Counted from the stretch's first letter, positions 46,150-58,860 are shown. The stretch is 64,000 bases of DNA from Protea cynaroides (GCA_028583415.1 CM053266.1:77697237-77761236), one strand, 5' to 3'. A program made the numbers and translations. Notes: generated by a model not told the origin, from the sequence alone.

Positions 46150-47110
46150 AAATTCTGTTATCCCGCATGGAATTTTCCGATGGCCTCTATTCTAAATTTT
46201 TTGCGTTCATTTTGTAGAACATTAAAAATGAAGACTATAGGAACTTGAATCACCTCATTTGGAAGTAAAATGGTGAACTTATGAATTTTTGAAGTTTAAG
46301 CGGACCAATTATCGATAATTTGACTGACCATTCTGCATGAGATCCTTCGGAGGCTTCTACCGAAAATATTTTATGTCCACTTTGTAGAGCACTAAAAATG
46401 GAACATAATGAGACTGGAATCACCTGATTCGGATGTGGAATGATCAAAATATGAATTTTTGAATATTAAATGACAATTTCCATATGTAATTTTGCATGGG
46501 ACCCTCCGGAGATTTTTACCCTAGATTTTCCACGTCTTCTTTGTAGGACATTACAAGTGAAGAACAATGGCCTTGGAATCGTCTGAATCCGATGTAGAAC
46601 GAAAAAGATATGAAGCTTTGAAGTTCTAACGATAATTTTGCATGCAAGCTTGCATGGGACCCACTGGTGACTTCTACCCGGGATTTTTTACGTCCACTTT
46701 GTAGAACATCATGAATGAAGAATAATGGTCTCGGAATTATCTGAATCCGATGTAGAACGGAAAAGATATGAAGCTTTAAAATTCTAACGATAATTTTGCA
46801 TACAAGCTTGCATGGGATCCACTGGTGACTTCTACCCGGGATTTTTTACGTCCACTTTGTAGGACATCACAAATGAAGAACAATGGCCTTGGAATCATCT
46901 GAATCCGATGTAGAACGGAAAAGATATGAAGCTTTGAAGTTCTAACGATAATTTTGCATGCAAGCTTGCATGGGACCCACTGGTGACTTCTACCCGGGAT
47001 TTTTACGTCCACTTTGTAGAACATCATGAATGAAGAATAATGGTTTTGGAATCATCTGAATCCGATGTCGGATGATCAAGATATGATGATTTGAAATTCA
47101 AACAATCCGA
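46150..47110. repeat. Tandem repeat, about 157-158 bp, six units
   Basis: tttgtag anchors lie at 46211, 46381, 46540, 46698, 46856 and 47013. Inner units share cttctacccgggatttttta and atgtagaacggaaaagatat. Sequence is unrelated to the 156-bp array at 255-2766. Confidence 0.92.
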
Positions 47111-48544
47111 CTTAGGATAATTTGGATGAAGGCCCCTGGGATTATTATTATTTATAATAATTTCAGAAACCTCCCTTATATGTATCATCCAACTAAAATG
47201 GTCATATCTTCTTCATTTGATATCAGAATTGAGCAATTCTGGTCTCATTTCGAAGATAATTCTATGACCTATGCATCCATGCAAATAATAGCCCATGACC
47301 TTGCTGTGGGGATCAGTGGAGAATCATAAATTTTTGGGTTAAAGATCGAAAACCTGCCATATTGGTTCACTTATGCCGATGATGGCAAAAATGGGATGCT
47401 TACAGTGACTTGTGGTGTCTTGTTTTATTTCAAACAATTATTAACCACTCATATAATGTAGGGCGTGGTAACCCGTGTGTACTGTGACTTTCAAAATTAC
47501 AAAAATTTCGAGAGGAAATACATTTAGAGGGGATTAAATAAACCATAAAAATATACTAAAATGATTAATTCGTGATCCAAATAAATGTATATGATTAAAG
47601 CGTAGACAATTGGGTCAAATGATGCATGGTTCCCAACTACAGACCATCAGGCCGATTGGAGTAGAAAACTGGTCATGAGCTCGTGGGTCACGTTATGCAC
47701 AATCATCAAGCTTTAAGCCATGCGGATCGGATAGTACTATAAACACAACATTTTTGCCATCATTTCTACAAGCACAAACCTCTCTCAAGACTAATAGAGG
47801 GAGAACATGAAGGAAGTGTGAAACCAAACCCCAGAACCATCTCTATACCCTAGATACCCCTTAGGTTAGAAACATGCTATAAATAAACCCCCATGTGTCA
47901 TTTTCCCTCTTAGGTCCAAACCTACCATAAATGGACCCCCCTGGTCATTTTTCCCTTTGGTTAGAAAGCTATCATAAATAACTCTCCTACTGCCCAAATC
48001 CTAGATTAAGTTTAAACCTTCCATAAGTATACCCTCATGTGTCATTCTCCCCCTTAAACTAGAAACCAATCATAAATAACCTTCCTAAGGTCCAAATCCT
48101 AGTTTAAGTCCAAACCTTCCATAAATACCCCTCTATAGTGCCCAAACCCGAAGTTGAGTCTAAACCTGCCTAATTGGGTCACCTGTGTCATTCCCTCCCC
48201 TAGAAAGTCAAAAATGGCCTTATCCAAAGTTATTCTCATGCTTAAAACCCTCATTTACCACTTCTATGAGTGTTTTGGTCATTTGATCAAAGTCGATCAT
48301 TGTTGATCAATGATTGGTCAAAGTTCATCAAAAGTGATCAAAATAACCAAACCTAGCCCACATAGTCAACCTAGAGTCAACCTAGTGTCAACCTATTATC
48401 ACCTTTGTCAAAGCCAAGTCAAACTCTTCTTAGTACCCTCATAATTTCCATGTTGCCCTTAGGTGTCACTTAAGGTTACTCACATTTTCAAAAATATCAT
48501 GTAGTCCCCTCTCTGAATGATTTTTAATGAAATTGCAAACAAAG

Positions 48545-48579
<35 letters not shown>

Positions 48580-49064
48580 GGCTAGACCACTTAAGATAGG
48601 CCCGAACCCTAGCCCAACTAGCCCTAGGACACCTCACCCCTTCTCATATTAGCTAATATTAGTGAATTAACGAAAAACAAAAAAAAAAGTGAAACCATGG
48701 GGGTCCCACCCTCCACTCACGTGAAGTGTAGTCCAACCCCCACAGTTTTGGTTGTGGTAATATGCCTTGGTGTGGGATTGTATATGAGTTGTCATAAAAA
48801 GGGGGGAAAAAATAAAGAAAATATTGAGAAATACAGTAAGAGAAAAAAAAAAATGACAAAGGAAAGTAAACAAGAAAAAAAGAGAAATTGAATGTATATA
48901 TTAGAAAAGTCAAGGATCTTGTGAGAATCCAATGTGCCATATCATCATATATTGACTACAAGATCCTTGTAATAAAAATTTTAAACAAACTTGGTAAAAA
49001 ACATAAGGAAAAGAGATCTTGCAACAAAGGATCCCGTGGGCCTATTTAAAGACCAAAAGGAAGA
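47111..49064. other. Non-coding DNA with short degenerate repeats
   Basis: 47860-48160 has several loose repeats of ccataaatacccctctat type. A GA microsatellite is at about 48540-48576. aaggatcttgtgag and its near complement face each other near 48912 and 48960. No gene was seen. Confidence 0.55.
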
Positions 49065-49083
49065 GGGGGGGGGGGGGGGGGGG
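49065..49083. repeat. Poly-G run (19 G)
   Basis: Nineteen G in a row, directly at the edge of the copia relic. Length may be a sequencing or assembly artefact. Confidence 0.9.
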
Positions 49084-49850
49084 CTTGATGACAACTTGTC
49101 GAAGGAATTGGTTATCTAAGCCAGTCAAAATAATGTCATCAGCATATATAAGTATATAAGAACAATGAGGGGCTGTTTTATATATGAAGAGAAATGCATG
49201 TTTTAGATCCTTTAAACCCCAAAGAGAGCGAAAACGCACTAAGCCGTTGAAAGCAGACACGTGGTGGTTGTTTTAATCCGTACAAGGACCACTGAATGTG
49301 ATAAACATGACTCGGTCTGGTATCATCCACAAATCCTAGTGGTTGAGTTATATAGACTATGTCAATAATATTACTATGTAGAAAAGTGTTACTTACATCC
49401 AACTACCGAACATTCCACTGATTACTTGTGGCAATAGCAAGAATAATGCGCACCATTGTGGGTCTACTAATGGACTAAATATTTCAGTGTAATCAAGGCC
49501 CTTTTAATGCGTGCAGCTTTTAGCAACAAGCCAAGCTTTATAGAGATCAATGGTGCCGTCTACTTTACGCTTAATCCGAAAGACCCATTTCCTATTGACC
49601 ACATTAAATGTGGAAGAGGGAGGGACCAATACCCATGTGCTATTTTTCAACAAGGCGTTAAACTCATCATGCATTGTGGCACACCATTGAGGATGCTTAT
49701 TTGCTTCAGTGAAGCATGTAGGCTCAACCTCACTATGGCAGAGAGAATCCAAAGGTAGTGGATAGCATGTGGATGGCCTTGGATTTGGATGGAGTTGCAT
49801 AGTGTGAGTGCAGATGGGTAATGAGATGCAGGGGGCTCACTAGTGGAACT
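49084..49850 (-). pseudogene. Copia reverse transcriptase fragment
   Basis: Motifs in order: EPTCFTEANKHPQWCATMHD, FNALLKNSTWVLVPPSS, KWVFRIKRKVDGTIDLYKAW, MDVSNTFLHSNII, SLYGLKQPPRVCFQRLSAF and the catalytic YILIYADDIILTG. Stops and frame changes separate the pieces (for example between 49504 and 49402). The order and the YADD block are those of Ty1/copia. RNase H is missing beyond 49084. Confidence 0.9.
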
Positions 49851-50346
49851 GGTTTTGTAAAAAAAAAAATAGTGGCATCTGAAGCTAGGTGTGTGGTGTT
49901 GGTGTTGGGTAACAATGGAGTAGTAGTAGTAGTAGGGTTTGGGGTTTCGGTTAGGAGAGGGTGTGGGTGGTTGGTTACCTCATTTGTGGTGGTCGATGGA
50001 CAAAAGCCGACTGTACTAGGTAGCCATGAGGGTGGGCCAGTAAGTGCATCAATAAATAACTAGGGAGAACAATGGTCACTAATGGGGAAAATGGGAGCAG
50101 AAGATGATGCAAATGGAAACTTATTTTCAATAAAATTAATGTGTCTAGCAATGTAGTACCGTCATGTTTTGTCGTCCAAATAGCGATATTCCATGTGCAT
50201 AGGACTGTTACCCAAAAAGACATAGGACACTGTTTGAAAATTAAACTTGGCTGAATTATAAGAGTGAGGGAGTGGAAAAACCTCACAACCCAAAACTTTC
50301 AAAAACTTATAATCCCGTTACTTATTATAAAGAAGTGAAAAGGACA

Positions 50347-51346
50347 GGATCTGAATCATCTCCTATTGGGGTATCAATAAGAGACTTGTTTGACTGAGCT
50401 TGATGCACGACATGTGGCAGAGCATCTATCCGACCTCGTTGACAGTTGAGGTATCAACCAAGTTCTCTAGTTTGCAATACACGGTATGAAAAAGTTTAGT
50501 TTTTTAACAACGGCCATGAGTAATTGTTAATCCTATCCTTTTATAATATCTGCTTTTCAAATCACCAACACCTCAGTATCTTCCCCAATAAAAATAACTC
50601 ATTTACCCTTCTCTCGTGCAACCATCTCTCTCACTCTTTCTTTACCAGTGACTTTTCTAGTTTTATTGCTATTACTGTAGAGGTCAAGCTCTTCTTTTGA
50701 ATAAAGGAAAAAAGAGTGGGTGTCATCATTAATATATGAGTACAGAGAAAAGAAAGAAATACCAAAGTCAGGAGGAAAGAAGGGGAAAAATAATGGGTTA
50801 TCGTTTGGGATTTTTAATGGTTTTATCTATGCTGGTTTTAGCTTATGCAACTCCTAAGAATCATAATCTATCTGTCTTGTCATTTGAAGAAGGCTATTAT
50901 CATTTGTTTGGGGATGATAATCTCATGATCTTAAAAGATGGAAAAACGGTTCATACCTCACTAAATGAAAGAACAGGTTGGGAGAGAAAGAATTGTAGAG
51001 GGAGCCATCTTGTTGCTTGAAGAAGGGTATTCTCATTTGTTTGGGGATGATAATCTCAAGATCTTAAAAGATGGCAAAATGGTTCATATCTCACTAAATG
51101 AAAGATCAGGTTAAGAGAGAAAGATTTGTAGAGGGAGCAGAGGGAATCAGAGCTTGGTGAAATGAAAAATGTAATTTGTAGGCTTTAGCTACCTTCTCAG
51201 ATTCAAAAAGAATGTTTAATAAGCTGAAATGGAGAGTACTTTACATCTTATACATTAGCGTAGGTAATAGCATCGCCATGTGACGTGCATCGGCTTCAAT
51301 CAACCGAGTCTCGTGTTGATATCCCAATAGGAAATGATTTGAATCC
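50347..51346. mobile_element. Pack-MULE 3 (carries XTH exon)
   Basis: TIRs of about 75 bp start ggatctgaatcatctcctat (50347) and, in complement, ggattcaaatcatttcctat (ending 51346). The flanking 9-mers aaaaggaca (50338-50346) and aaaagaaca (51347-51355) differ at one base. Exactly 1000 bp. No transposase. It carries the 5' end of a xyloglucan endotransglucosylase gene and sits inside the copia integrase region. Confidence 0.85.
50793..51112 (+). pseudogene. Captured XTH first-exon fragment, internally duplicated
   Basis: ATG 50793 opens MGYRLGFLMVLSMLVLAYAT, a signal peptide, then LSFEEGYYHLFGDDNLMILK and DGKTVHTSLNERTG. XTH enzymes (cell-wall xyloglucan transglycosylases/hydrolases) have this N-terminal pattern, SFEEGYxxLFGDxNLxxxxDG with LxERTGSGF next. 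The catalytic DEIDFEFLG region is absent. A stretch of about 95 bases is repeated 134 bp later (51020-51112: EEGYSHLFGDDNLKILKDG). The pyrimidine-rich DNA before the ATG may be captured promoter or 5' UTR. Confidence 0.82.
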
Positions 51347-51355
51347 AAAAGAACA

Positions 51356-52240
51356 TTGATTTTGAAGAATCATTGTAGGCAACCTATTAATGAAGAAGGT
51401 GGCAGTCTCAAATGCATAATCCTTAAACTGAAGAGGTAAAGATGCATGAGCCAATAAGGTCAAACTAGTGTCGATAATGAGTCAAATTTTTTGTTCTGCA
51501 GCCCCATTATACTCATGAGTGTGGAGACAAGCCACCCGATTGGTAATACCACATTGCTGTAGATATTGATTTAATTTATGATATTCCCCACCCAGTCAGA
51601 TTGAAAATATTTTATTCGAGTTGAAAATTGAGTTTCTACCATTTTTTAAAATTTTTAAAAGATTGCAATTACAGAAAAAGGATGAGTAAGGGGATTATAC
51701 CAAGTGAATTTTGAAAAATTATTAACAAAAATGATGAAATAGGTATTATTTGTAGTAGGAATCTTTCGTGTAGGACCCCACATAAATCAATAAAAATTAA
51801 TTCAAGAGGATGAAAGCTAAAAGTTCTAGTTAAAGTTAAAGAAAATTTATGGGCCTTTCCGATGAAACAAGTCGAACACTTATTGATAGAAGTTGATGGG
51901 TGAGGTAGAGATTGAGTAAACAGCACATGCTGAACAGTCCTTGGTTGGGGGTGTCCCAACCGAGCACGCCAGTCATATATTGAAACTGGGGTGGAGTGAG
52001 AGACTATATGACCAAAGAGAAAGACTATGTTTCCATGCCTACACATGATAAAGCCCATCCTTAAGGTGCCCTTGTAGCAGTGTGTTATTGGTTACTTGAT
52101 TTTTCACAACAAAATGGTTAGGATGGAACTCAAAATAGCAGTTGTTATCTTTAATAAGATTATGAATAGATGACAAATTTTGGTAATTTTAGGAACATGT
52201 TAGATGGAAGAGAAAATAAATTTTGAGTGTGGGCTAAATG
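51356..52240 (-). pseudogene. Copia gag-pre-integrase and integrase fragment
   Basis: The minus strand reads VSIYDWRARLGHPQPRTVQH, CSTCFIGKAHKF and HPLELIFIDLCGVL, then after frame changes HKLNQYLQQCGITNRVACLH with HEYNGAAEQK, TSLTLLAHASLPLQF and TATFFINRLPT. These are the copia zinc-finger and integrase core blocks in order. Several stops and shifts break it. Confidence 0.85.
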
Positions 52241-52282
52241 AGATATGAGATAAGCCACTGTGGTGGATGGATAACCCAACAC

Positions 52283-53051
52283 TGTCACACCCCGTTCCTG
52301 ACGTATCAATACTATGAAATGCAACAAGATCTGTTTATCTTATTAGGGCATTGGAAATATCCTTCCAAGATTACGTTTCATAGGATACACAACCATAAAC
52401 CCAAAATGATACCCACACAAGGTAAAAAATAAACCTGTTCAGAGTAATTAAAGAAAACAATACATATATTTCCAAATAAATTAGCAGAAGTCTCATCTCA
52501 ATTCAAAAGTAGGTGACGTCTACAATTTATGAAGGTAATGTTCAAGATATTATTTCAAGTAAAAGTGTTTCCAAGAGCTTAAGTGCTATTTAAAAGATTT
52601 GGACAACATGCCCCCAATTAAATAGTTTATTTATACACTAGTAATATTATGAAAGAATGTTTATGCCTATCCATAGACACAATCGTTGCACTCGCAACTG
52701 GAGCTATAGACATCTTTGTCGCTATTACCATCAACATTCTCCGCACCGGATGGATAGTACCACAAAGTATCAATGTAGTCACCAAAGGTTACACCTGCAT
52801 CAACTAAAATATTGTGCGCGGATGGGGTAAGCTCAACCATAGAGCTTAGCAAGGAAATCAGACACGTAAAAAATAAAATGCTAGAATTACAAACTATGAT
52901 CAGGTATGATAACTATAAGTGCCAACTCAAGACAACCCATGTACGGAGTCTCCAGTCTGCATGGGTCATCTCCATTGGAATGACGCCGCCTCACTCGATG
53001 TATAACATCCCCCATGTATGGGTCCGTCGTCTTGGTCCGCATGACCATAAC
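52283..53051 (-). repeat. Partial LTR of a third related gypsy family
   Basis: Begins tgtcacaccccgttcc as the E1 and E2 LTRs do (tgtcacacccc) and contains the mini-ORF, but the rest is diverged. It is cut at 53052 by the insertion of E2. Confidence 0.7.
52667..52794 (-). CDS. LTR mini-ORF (third family)
   Basis: After an acceptor-like ttgatgcag: VTFGDYIDTLWYYPSGAENV, then a Ser/Asp stretch and SSSCECNDCVYG with stop. The ending matches the E1 copies although the surrounding LTR is strongly diverged. Confidence 0.45.
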
Positions 53052-55377
53052 TGTCACACCCCAATTCTTAGTGTGATGAACCGCCAATAAACCAACGGTT
53101 CAACTAGGATCTCGTTTAAGTCGTACCCACCATATCAAACCACACAGATTCCACAGTAATAATCAGAGATAATAAACAATTAAGCGAAAGTCTTATAGAT
53201 AATGAACTGAGTGTATAATAATGATATAATAATTATTTAATCTAATTATTTTCCAAAAACTCAAGTCATAAAGGTAAATAATCCGTTACATGTTTCAATA
53301 ACCAAATATAGCTAAACTAATTAAAAATGCACTGGTTGCACTCGCATGAAGGATCATGGCATCTTCAACAGCTTCTATGTTCATGGCCGCAACGTGTCCG
53401 TACATCGATCCATTCACATAATCTTCAACAGTAGGACCTGCATCATCAACTAAAATATTCGACATCAAAAGGGTGAACACACATCACGGCTCAGTGAGTA
53501 AAACAAAACAATGCAACAAATATATGCATGCATTCAATTCAATATCTTTGGTCTGATTTTTAAGTTTGTAATATGCTATAGAAAGGTTTGGTGGCCCCTG
53601 TACCTTTATACACAAGTGTCTGAATCCATCCAATAGATCAAATACCATTGCCGTCCCACAAGCACTCACCATGGAATAGAGATAGAGCTAAAGTGTTCAG
53701 ATCACACACCGCCAATACTTCCCCTAATGCCCTGCCCATACGAACACGTAAGCCCCTATTGGCAAGGGCTTGCAAACTGGGCTCACAACTAATCAATCCT
53801 AAATGTCATCTAGTGTATCCAAAGTCTCACCCCAGCTCCCTCAATACGTCTATAGAGATAGAGCTAAGACCCCCTAGCAGAGTCAGAGACTACACGGTCC
53901 GAGACCACCTCTCCTGATGCCCTACGATGTAATAGTTCTGCTAAGGTAATGATGATACGATGATGTCAGTGGGCAAGACTTGAGTAGAGATAGAGCTAGA
54001 GTCTGGTGACCAGGTCAGAGACCACAATGCCACGTCCTCCCTCTGATGCCCCACTCGCATCCAATACACTAACCACACACACACAATCACATGCCTATTC
54101 CTATCATCATCAATCAACATGCTAGTAAATAGACAGAAGTAAATATGCATGAGCAGTAATAACAATAATATTGGATGACATGTGAGATGCACATTACAAG
54201 CATACAAACATAACATCATTCATGGCATTGGACACAATAAAGTAAACAGTTTGTTATTATCCAATTAGTTTAGGTCTTATTCCCTTACCTATTAGCAAAA
54301 CTCGATCTACTTCCAAGCCTTGTAATTCTCTTTGAATCAATTTAATAATCTAAAATTTATATGAATTTAAGTTAGAGTTTATATGTAACATGTTACAGTA
54401 GTCGAAAATCAAAACAGAGCACTGATAGGTGTCTAATTGTTCCTATAGTCTCATACTGTGTCAACCTTACTGCCTATGGTCACCCTACATGCGACTGTAC
54501 CTGCAACCATATGGTTTTTGAATTCTTTTCGAATGCCTATGGTCTATACTTTGATCATGCTGGTCATGCTATGGTCGACTGTAGCTGTGACCTTGAGATT
54601 TCTGGTTACAAACTACATTCAATCCGAGTCCTTCTTGGGTCAACTCTTCGACTCTTCAATTGGGTTTATCCTAATGATTATTTTAGGGCTAAGTTTCTTA
54701 ATTTTACTAACTAATTACTCTAACCTATTGTCCATGGTTTCCCATTGGAGGCTTGCTTAGCAATTCCCATGGTTACATTCTTACGTTGGGTTTGGTATCT
54801 CAGTTTACAATAGAAACCTTTATTCCTAGTGTTCTAAGGCTATAGAGACAAGGTTCATACCTTACTTGTTGCAGAGAATCTGTGGAATTCTTCTCTCAGT
54901 CTCCTTCTTAGTCTTCTCTTCTTCTCCCATTTTTCCTTCTCATTCCTTCTCTTTCTCTAGGATTTACTAATGTTCTAAAAGAGTAAAAAAGGCTGAGGAA
55001 CGTTCTTTATATAGAGAAAAATTCTCCATATAGAGTTGTCTAATATTAGGAAAGAAATCCTCCTCAAATTAGGAAAGTTTCCATCTCGGAGTCTGATCTG
55101 GGGTCTCACGGTCGATGGCCTACTGTCGCAGAATCCGTCAACCATAGGGTTGAAAACATCGACCTTAGGGTCCTAGATCAGTGACCTTTGTTTCTTACCT
55201 TATGGTCCACCATACCTACCCAAGTATTCGACCATACACATACTTTTGAGCATTTTTAACTCGATTCATACCTGGTTTTGTGATCCATCTTCACACGGTC
55301 GGTCCACTTGGTCCATAAATAATGGAAAGACCTGGCACGACATGGTTAAACCGGGTTAGTGGAGTGCGGGTCTTACA
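53052..55377 (-). repeat. E2 3' LTR (2326 bp)
   Basis: TGTAAGACCCG...GGTGTGACA on the minus strand. It contains atggtcga-type motif clusters at about 54436-54600 and 55085-55250 and the mini-ORF at 53317-53437. Confidence 0.88.
53317..53437 (-). pseudogene. LTR mini-ORF (E2 LTR, frameshifted)
   Basis: After ttgatgatgcag: PTVEDYVNGSMYGHVAAMNI, then EAVEDA; a one-base shift is needed to reach SCECNQCIFN and stop. Both conserved halves are present in different frames. Confidence 0.45.
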
Positions 55378-55388
55378 ACTCCCCCCCT
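55378..55388 (-). other. E2 polypurine tract
   Basis: The minus strand reads ggggggg followed by agt directly before TGTAAGACC, as in E1. Confidence 0.8.
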
Positions 55389-55404
55389 TATATAAATTTC
55401 ATCC

Positions 55405-57033
55405 TCAAAATTTACACATACCTTTCGAGACAAATAGGTGAGGATATTGCTTCCGCATAGCGTTCTCTTCTTCCCATGTGATTTCTTCTACATCTTGGCT
55501 TCTCCAAGTAACCTTCACATAATATATATTGCGGTTGCGAAGACGTTGAACCTTTCGACTAGTGATTTCAAAAGGTATCACTTCGAACGTCAAATCTTCA
55601 GTCAAATCCAGTGGATCCGTTGTTAACACGTGTGTTGGATCTCTGACGTACTTTTTCAATTGTGAGACATGGAATACATCATGTACACTAGACATTGATG
55701 GTGGTAGTGCTAACTGATATGCTACCTTTCCATGCCTTGCTAGAATCTCATATGGTCCAATATATATGGGACACACCTTCCCTTTCTATCCGAACCGTTT
55801 TAAACCGCGTATAGGAGATATTTTCAGAAATACCTTATCACCTATCAGAAATTCAAGGTCTCTGCGTCGATTGTCCGCATATTGCTTCTGATAGTTCTGA
55901 GCTATTCAGACTCTTTCCTTGATGATGTCGACTACTCGACATGTCTCTTCAAAAAACTCTGGTCCAACAACACTACGCTCTCCAATTTCGTTCCAAAACA
56001 AAGGAGTTTGACACTTTCTACCATACAGTGCTTCATAGGGCGACATCTGTATTGTAGCTTGATAGCTGTTGTTATAAGCAAACTCGACCAATGGTAACTT
56101 CTCATCCCATGATACCTTAAAATCAATTACACAAGCTCAGAGCATGTCTTCTAAAATTTGAATGGTGCCCTCTGACTGTCCGTCTGTCTAAGGATGGAAT
56201 GTGGTACTAAACTTCAATGTTGTACCCATAGCCTTCTGTAATCCTTCCCAAAACTTTGAGGTAAAGCGTAGGTCTCTGTCGGACACAATGCTTTCAGGTA
56301 CACCATGTAATCTGACAATAGTATCCACATATAGCTTAGCTAACCTCTTTAGTGTATACTGAGGTCGTATAGCTATGAAACGAGCTGTCTTAGTTAAACG
56401 ATCTACGATCACCCAGACTGCATCAACTACTCTGGAAGTCAAAGGTAACCGGTGACGAAGTCCATAGTGATACAGTCCCATTTCCATGCTGGTTCTGGTA
56501 GTGGTTGCAATAAGCCTGCAGGCCTTTGCCTTTCAGCCTTTACCCGTTGACAATTCAGGCACTGCGACACAAACTTAGCTACATATGCTTTCATTCCCCT
56601 CCACCAATATCGTTTCTTCAGATCATGATACATCTTTGTACTTCCAGGATGTACCAAATAAGTGGTGGTATGGGCTTCCTTCATTAGTTTGTGTCTAATA
56701 TCCAAACCTTCATTCTTAGGAATACATACTCTCCCTTTGTATCTTAATACTTCCTCAGAATCCAAAGTGAAGTCAGGGTTGGTCCTACCTTTTTCAAGGT
56801 CTTCTTTCACTATTCTCAAATAGGGGTCTAACTGAATAGCTGATTTTCACTTCATCTATCAGATCAGGTACAATCTTCAATGTAGCAAACATGTTTGAGA
56901 ATCGATGAATAAACCCCCGATTGGTTGGTCCATCCGAAGTATCAATCACAAACTGCTCATTGCCACAATTGAATACTTTTCTGGCATCACACATTGCAGC
57001 ATTGGTATTAGCTTCTTCCTGAGGTCTTGTCAT
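55405..57033 (-). pseudogene. E2 integrase with chromodomain
   Basis: Blocks in order: TTTYLVHPGSTKMYHDLKKR with CLNCQRVKAERQRP (zinc finger), ITMDFVTG, LTKTARFIAIRPQYTLKRLA, VSDRDLRFTSKFWEGLQ, then a TAG in HP*TDGQSE (CAG in the family) near 56193, SPYEALYGRKCQTPLFWNEI, and the chromodomain RNRNIYYVKVTWRSQDVEEI. The Glu of TDGQSE is retained, unlike E1. Several frame changes and stops make it inactive. Confidence 0.88.
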
Positions 57034-57039
57034 TGCTTT

Positions 57040-58422
57040 TTCTACTTAGTGCATCAGCAACTACATTAGCCTTCCCTAGATGATACTATATATCTCAATC
57101 ATAATCCTTCAGCAATTCCAACCATCTCCTCTGTCTCATGTTCAACTCCTTCTGATTGAAAAGATGAGTAAAACTCTTATGATCTGATTTAATATGAAAT
57201 TTCTCTTCATACAAATAATGTCTCCATATCTTGACAGCATGTACTATTGTTGCTTGTTCCAAGTCATGAGTGGGGTAGTTCTTTTCATGAGTCTTTAATT
57301 GTGTAGACGCATACACGATCACTTGTTCTCCTTGCATGAGAACGCATCCCAAACCTAACCCAGACGCATCGGTGTACAAGGTAAATGGTTATCCTGAGAT
57401 CGGAATAGTCAAGATGGGAGCTGATATTAATCTTGCCTTCAATGTTTGAAAACACTCTTTATACTTGTCTGTTCAAACAAACTTTTCTCCTTTCTTAATC
57501 AGATTGGTGAGTGGTACTGCGATCTAGAGTAATCTTCCACGAATCGTCGATAATAACCAGTTAAACCTAAGAAACTTCTGATTTCTGCAACGTTCTTAGG
57601 TGCTTCTCATTTTACAATAGCTTCAATCTTACTAGGATCCACTTTAATTCCTTCAGCTGATACAACATGGCCTAAGAAAGTGACTTCATTTAGCCAAAAT
57701 TCACACTTTGTAAATTTAGCGTAAAGCTTCTCTTTTCTTAGTCGCTGCAGAGCGGCTCTTAGATTTGTGATATGAGTTTTTTTATCCTTGGAGTAGACTA
57801 GTATGTCGTCAATGAATACGATGACTGACGTATCCAACATATCGTGGAATACCCGATTCATAAGTTCCATAAAAGTTGCGGGTGCGTTAGTCAATCCAAA
57901 AGACATAACTAAAAATTCATAATGTCCATATCTGGTTTTGAAGGCTGTCTTCGGAATATCACCTTCCTTAATCTTCAGTTGATGGTATCCCAATCGAAGA
58001 TCAATTTTGGAGAACACTTTGGCACCTTGCAACTGGTCGAATAAGTCATCAATCCGAGGCAACGGATACCTGTTCTTAATTGTGAGCTTGTTTAATTCTC
58101 GATAATTTATACAAAGTCAAATGCTATCGTCTTTTTTTTCACGAACAATATCGACGCTCCTCATGGTAATATACTGGGTCGAATATAACCCTTTGTCCAG
58201 TAGTTCTTGTAATTGTACCTTCACTTCCTGCAGTTCAGTAGGAGCCATCCGATAAGGTGCCTTAGATACTGGTGCGGCTCCGGGGATAAGGTCTATGACA
58301 AACTCTGTCGCTCGGTCAGGTGGCAATCCTAGTAATTCCTCAGGAAATACATCCAAAAATTCACGCATAACTTCAATATCTTCCATTCGTGGTGCCTCCT
58401 TGGTTAGGTCGACCAAGGACAC
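57040..58422 (-). pseudogene. E2 reverse transcriptase-RNase H
   Basis: 58117-58422 carries the start ([40 protein letters not shown]). 57607-58062 carries [20 protein letters not shown] and the catalytic [11 protein letters not shown]. 57095-57379 carries RNase H ([42 protein letters not shown]). Small frame changes and stops separate the parts, for example in the DYRELN region near 58100. It is homologous over its full length to the E1 frame. Confidence 0.9.
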
Positions 58423-58860
58423 TACATACCCAATTCCTCCTTTCTCAAGGCATCTCTTAGCCTTTAATGCCGAAAGAATGAGTTTTTATTTACGAGAAAG
58501 TTTGGTTCCCATAAAACTAAACTCTACGCTTTCTTTGTCTTTGAATGTTAATTTCTTTTCCATACATAATAGGTTTGCAGAGTGCCGGGCTAACCAATCC
58601 ATTCCTAAGATAATGTCGAAGTCTGCCATCTCAAGTTGGATTAAGGTTGCATCAATAGTCTTCTCACTGATAATAACTGTACATGGTCCATAACCTTGGT
58701 CTAGTTCTACTTCTAATCCCATAGGTGATCGTACAAGTAGTTTGCAGTCTAAAGATCTGAGGGGTATACTTAACTTCTTTCCAAACAACACAGATATAAA
58801 AGAATGAGTAGCCCCAGAGTCAAAGAGTACTCTGGCAGGTTTTCCATTAATAGTACGATA
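58423..58860 (-). pseudogene. E2 aspartic protease
   Basis: The active-site region LFDSGATHSF lies near 58825. Then LLVRSPMGLEVELDQGYGPC, DIILGMDWLARHSANLLC and MEKKLTFKDKESVEFSFMGT. The DIILG block is intact here and gives the reference for the E1 stop. Confidence 0.82.

Larger units (their letters stand above)
49084..52282 (-). mobile_element. Ty1/copia relic split by a Mutator-like element
   Basis: On the minus strand: gag-pre-integrase and integrase (about 52240-51356), Mutator-like element 3 (51346-50347), linker (50337-49850), then RT (49800-49084). LTRs and RNase H are missing. The right end is cut at 52283 by a gypsy LTR piece and the left end by the poly-G run. Removing the insert brings integrase and linker homology together. 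Confidence 0.85.

Noticed and set aside
50793..51112. Functional XTH gene
   Set aside because: Catalytic region absent, exon duplicated and stopped, enclosed by Mutator-type TIRs.
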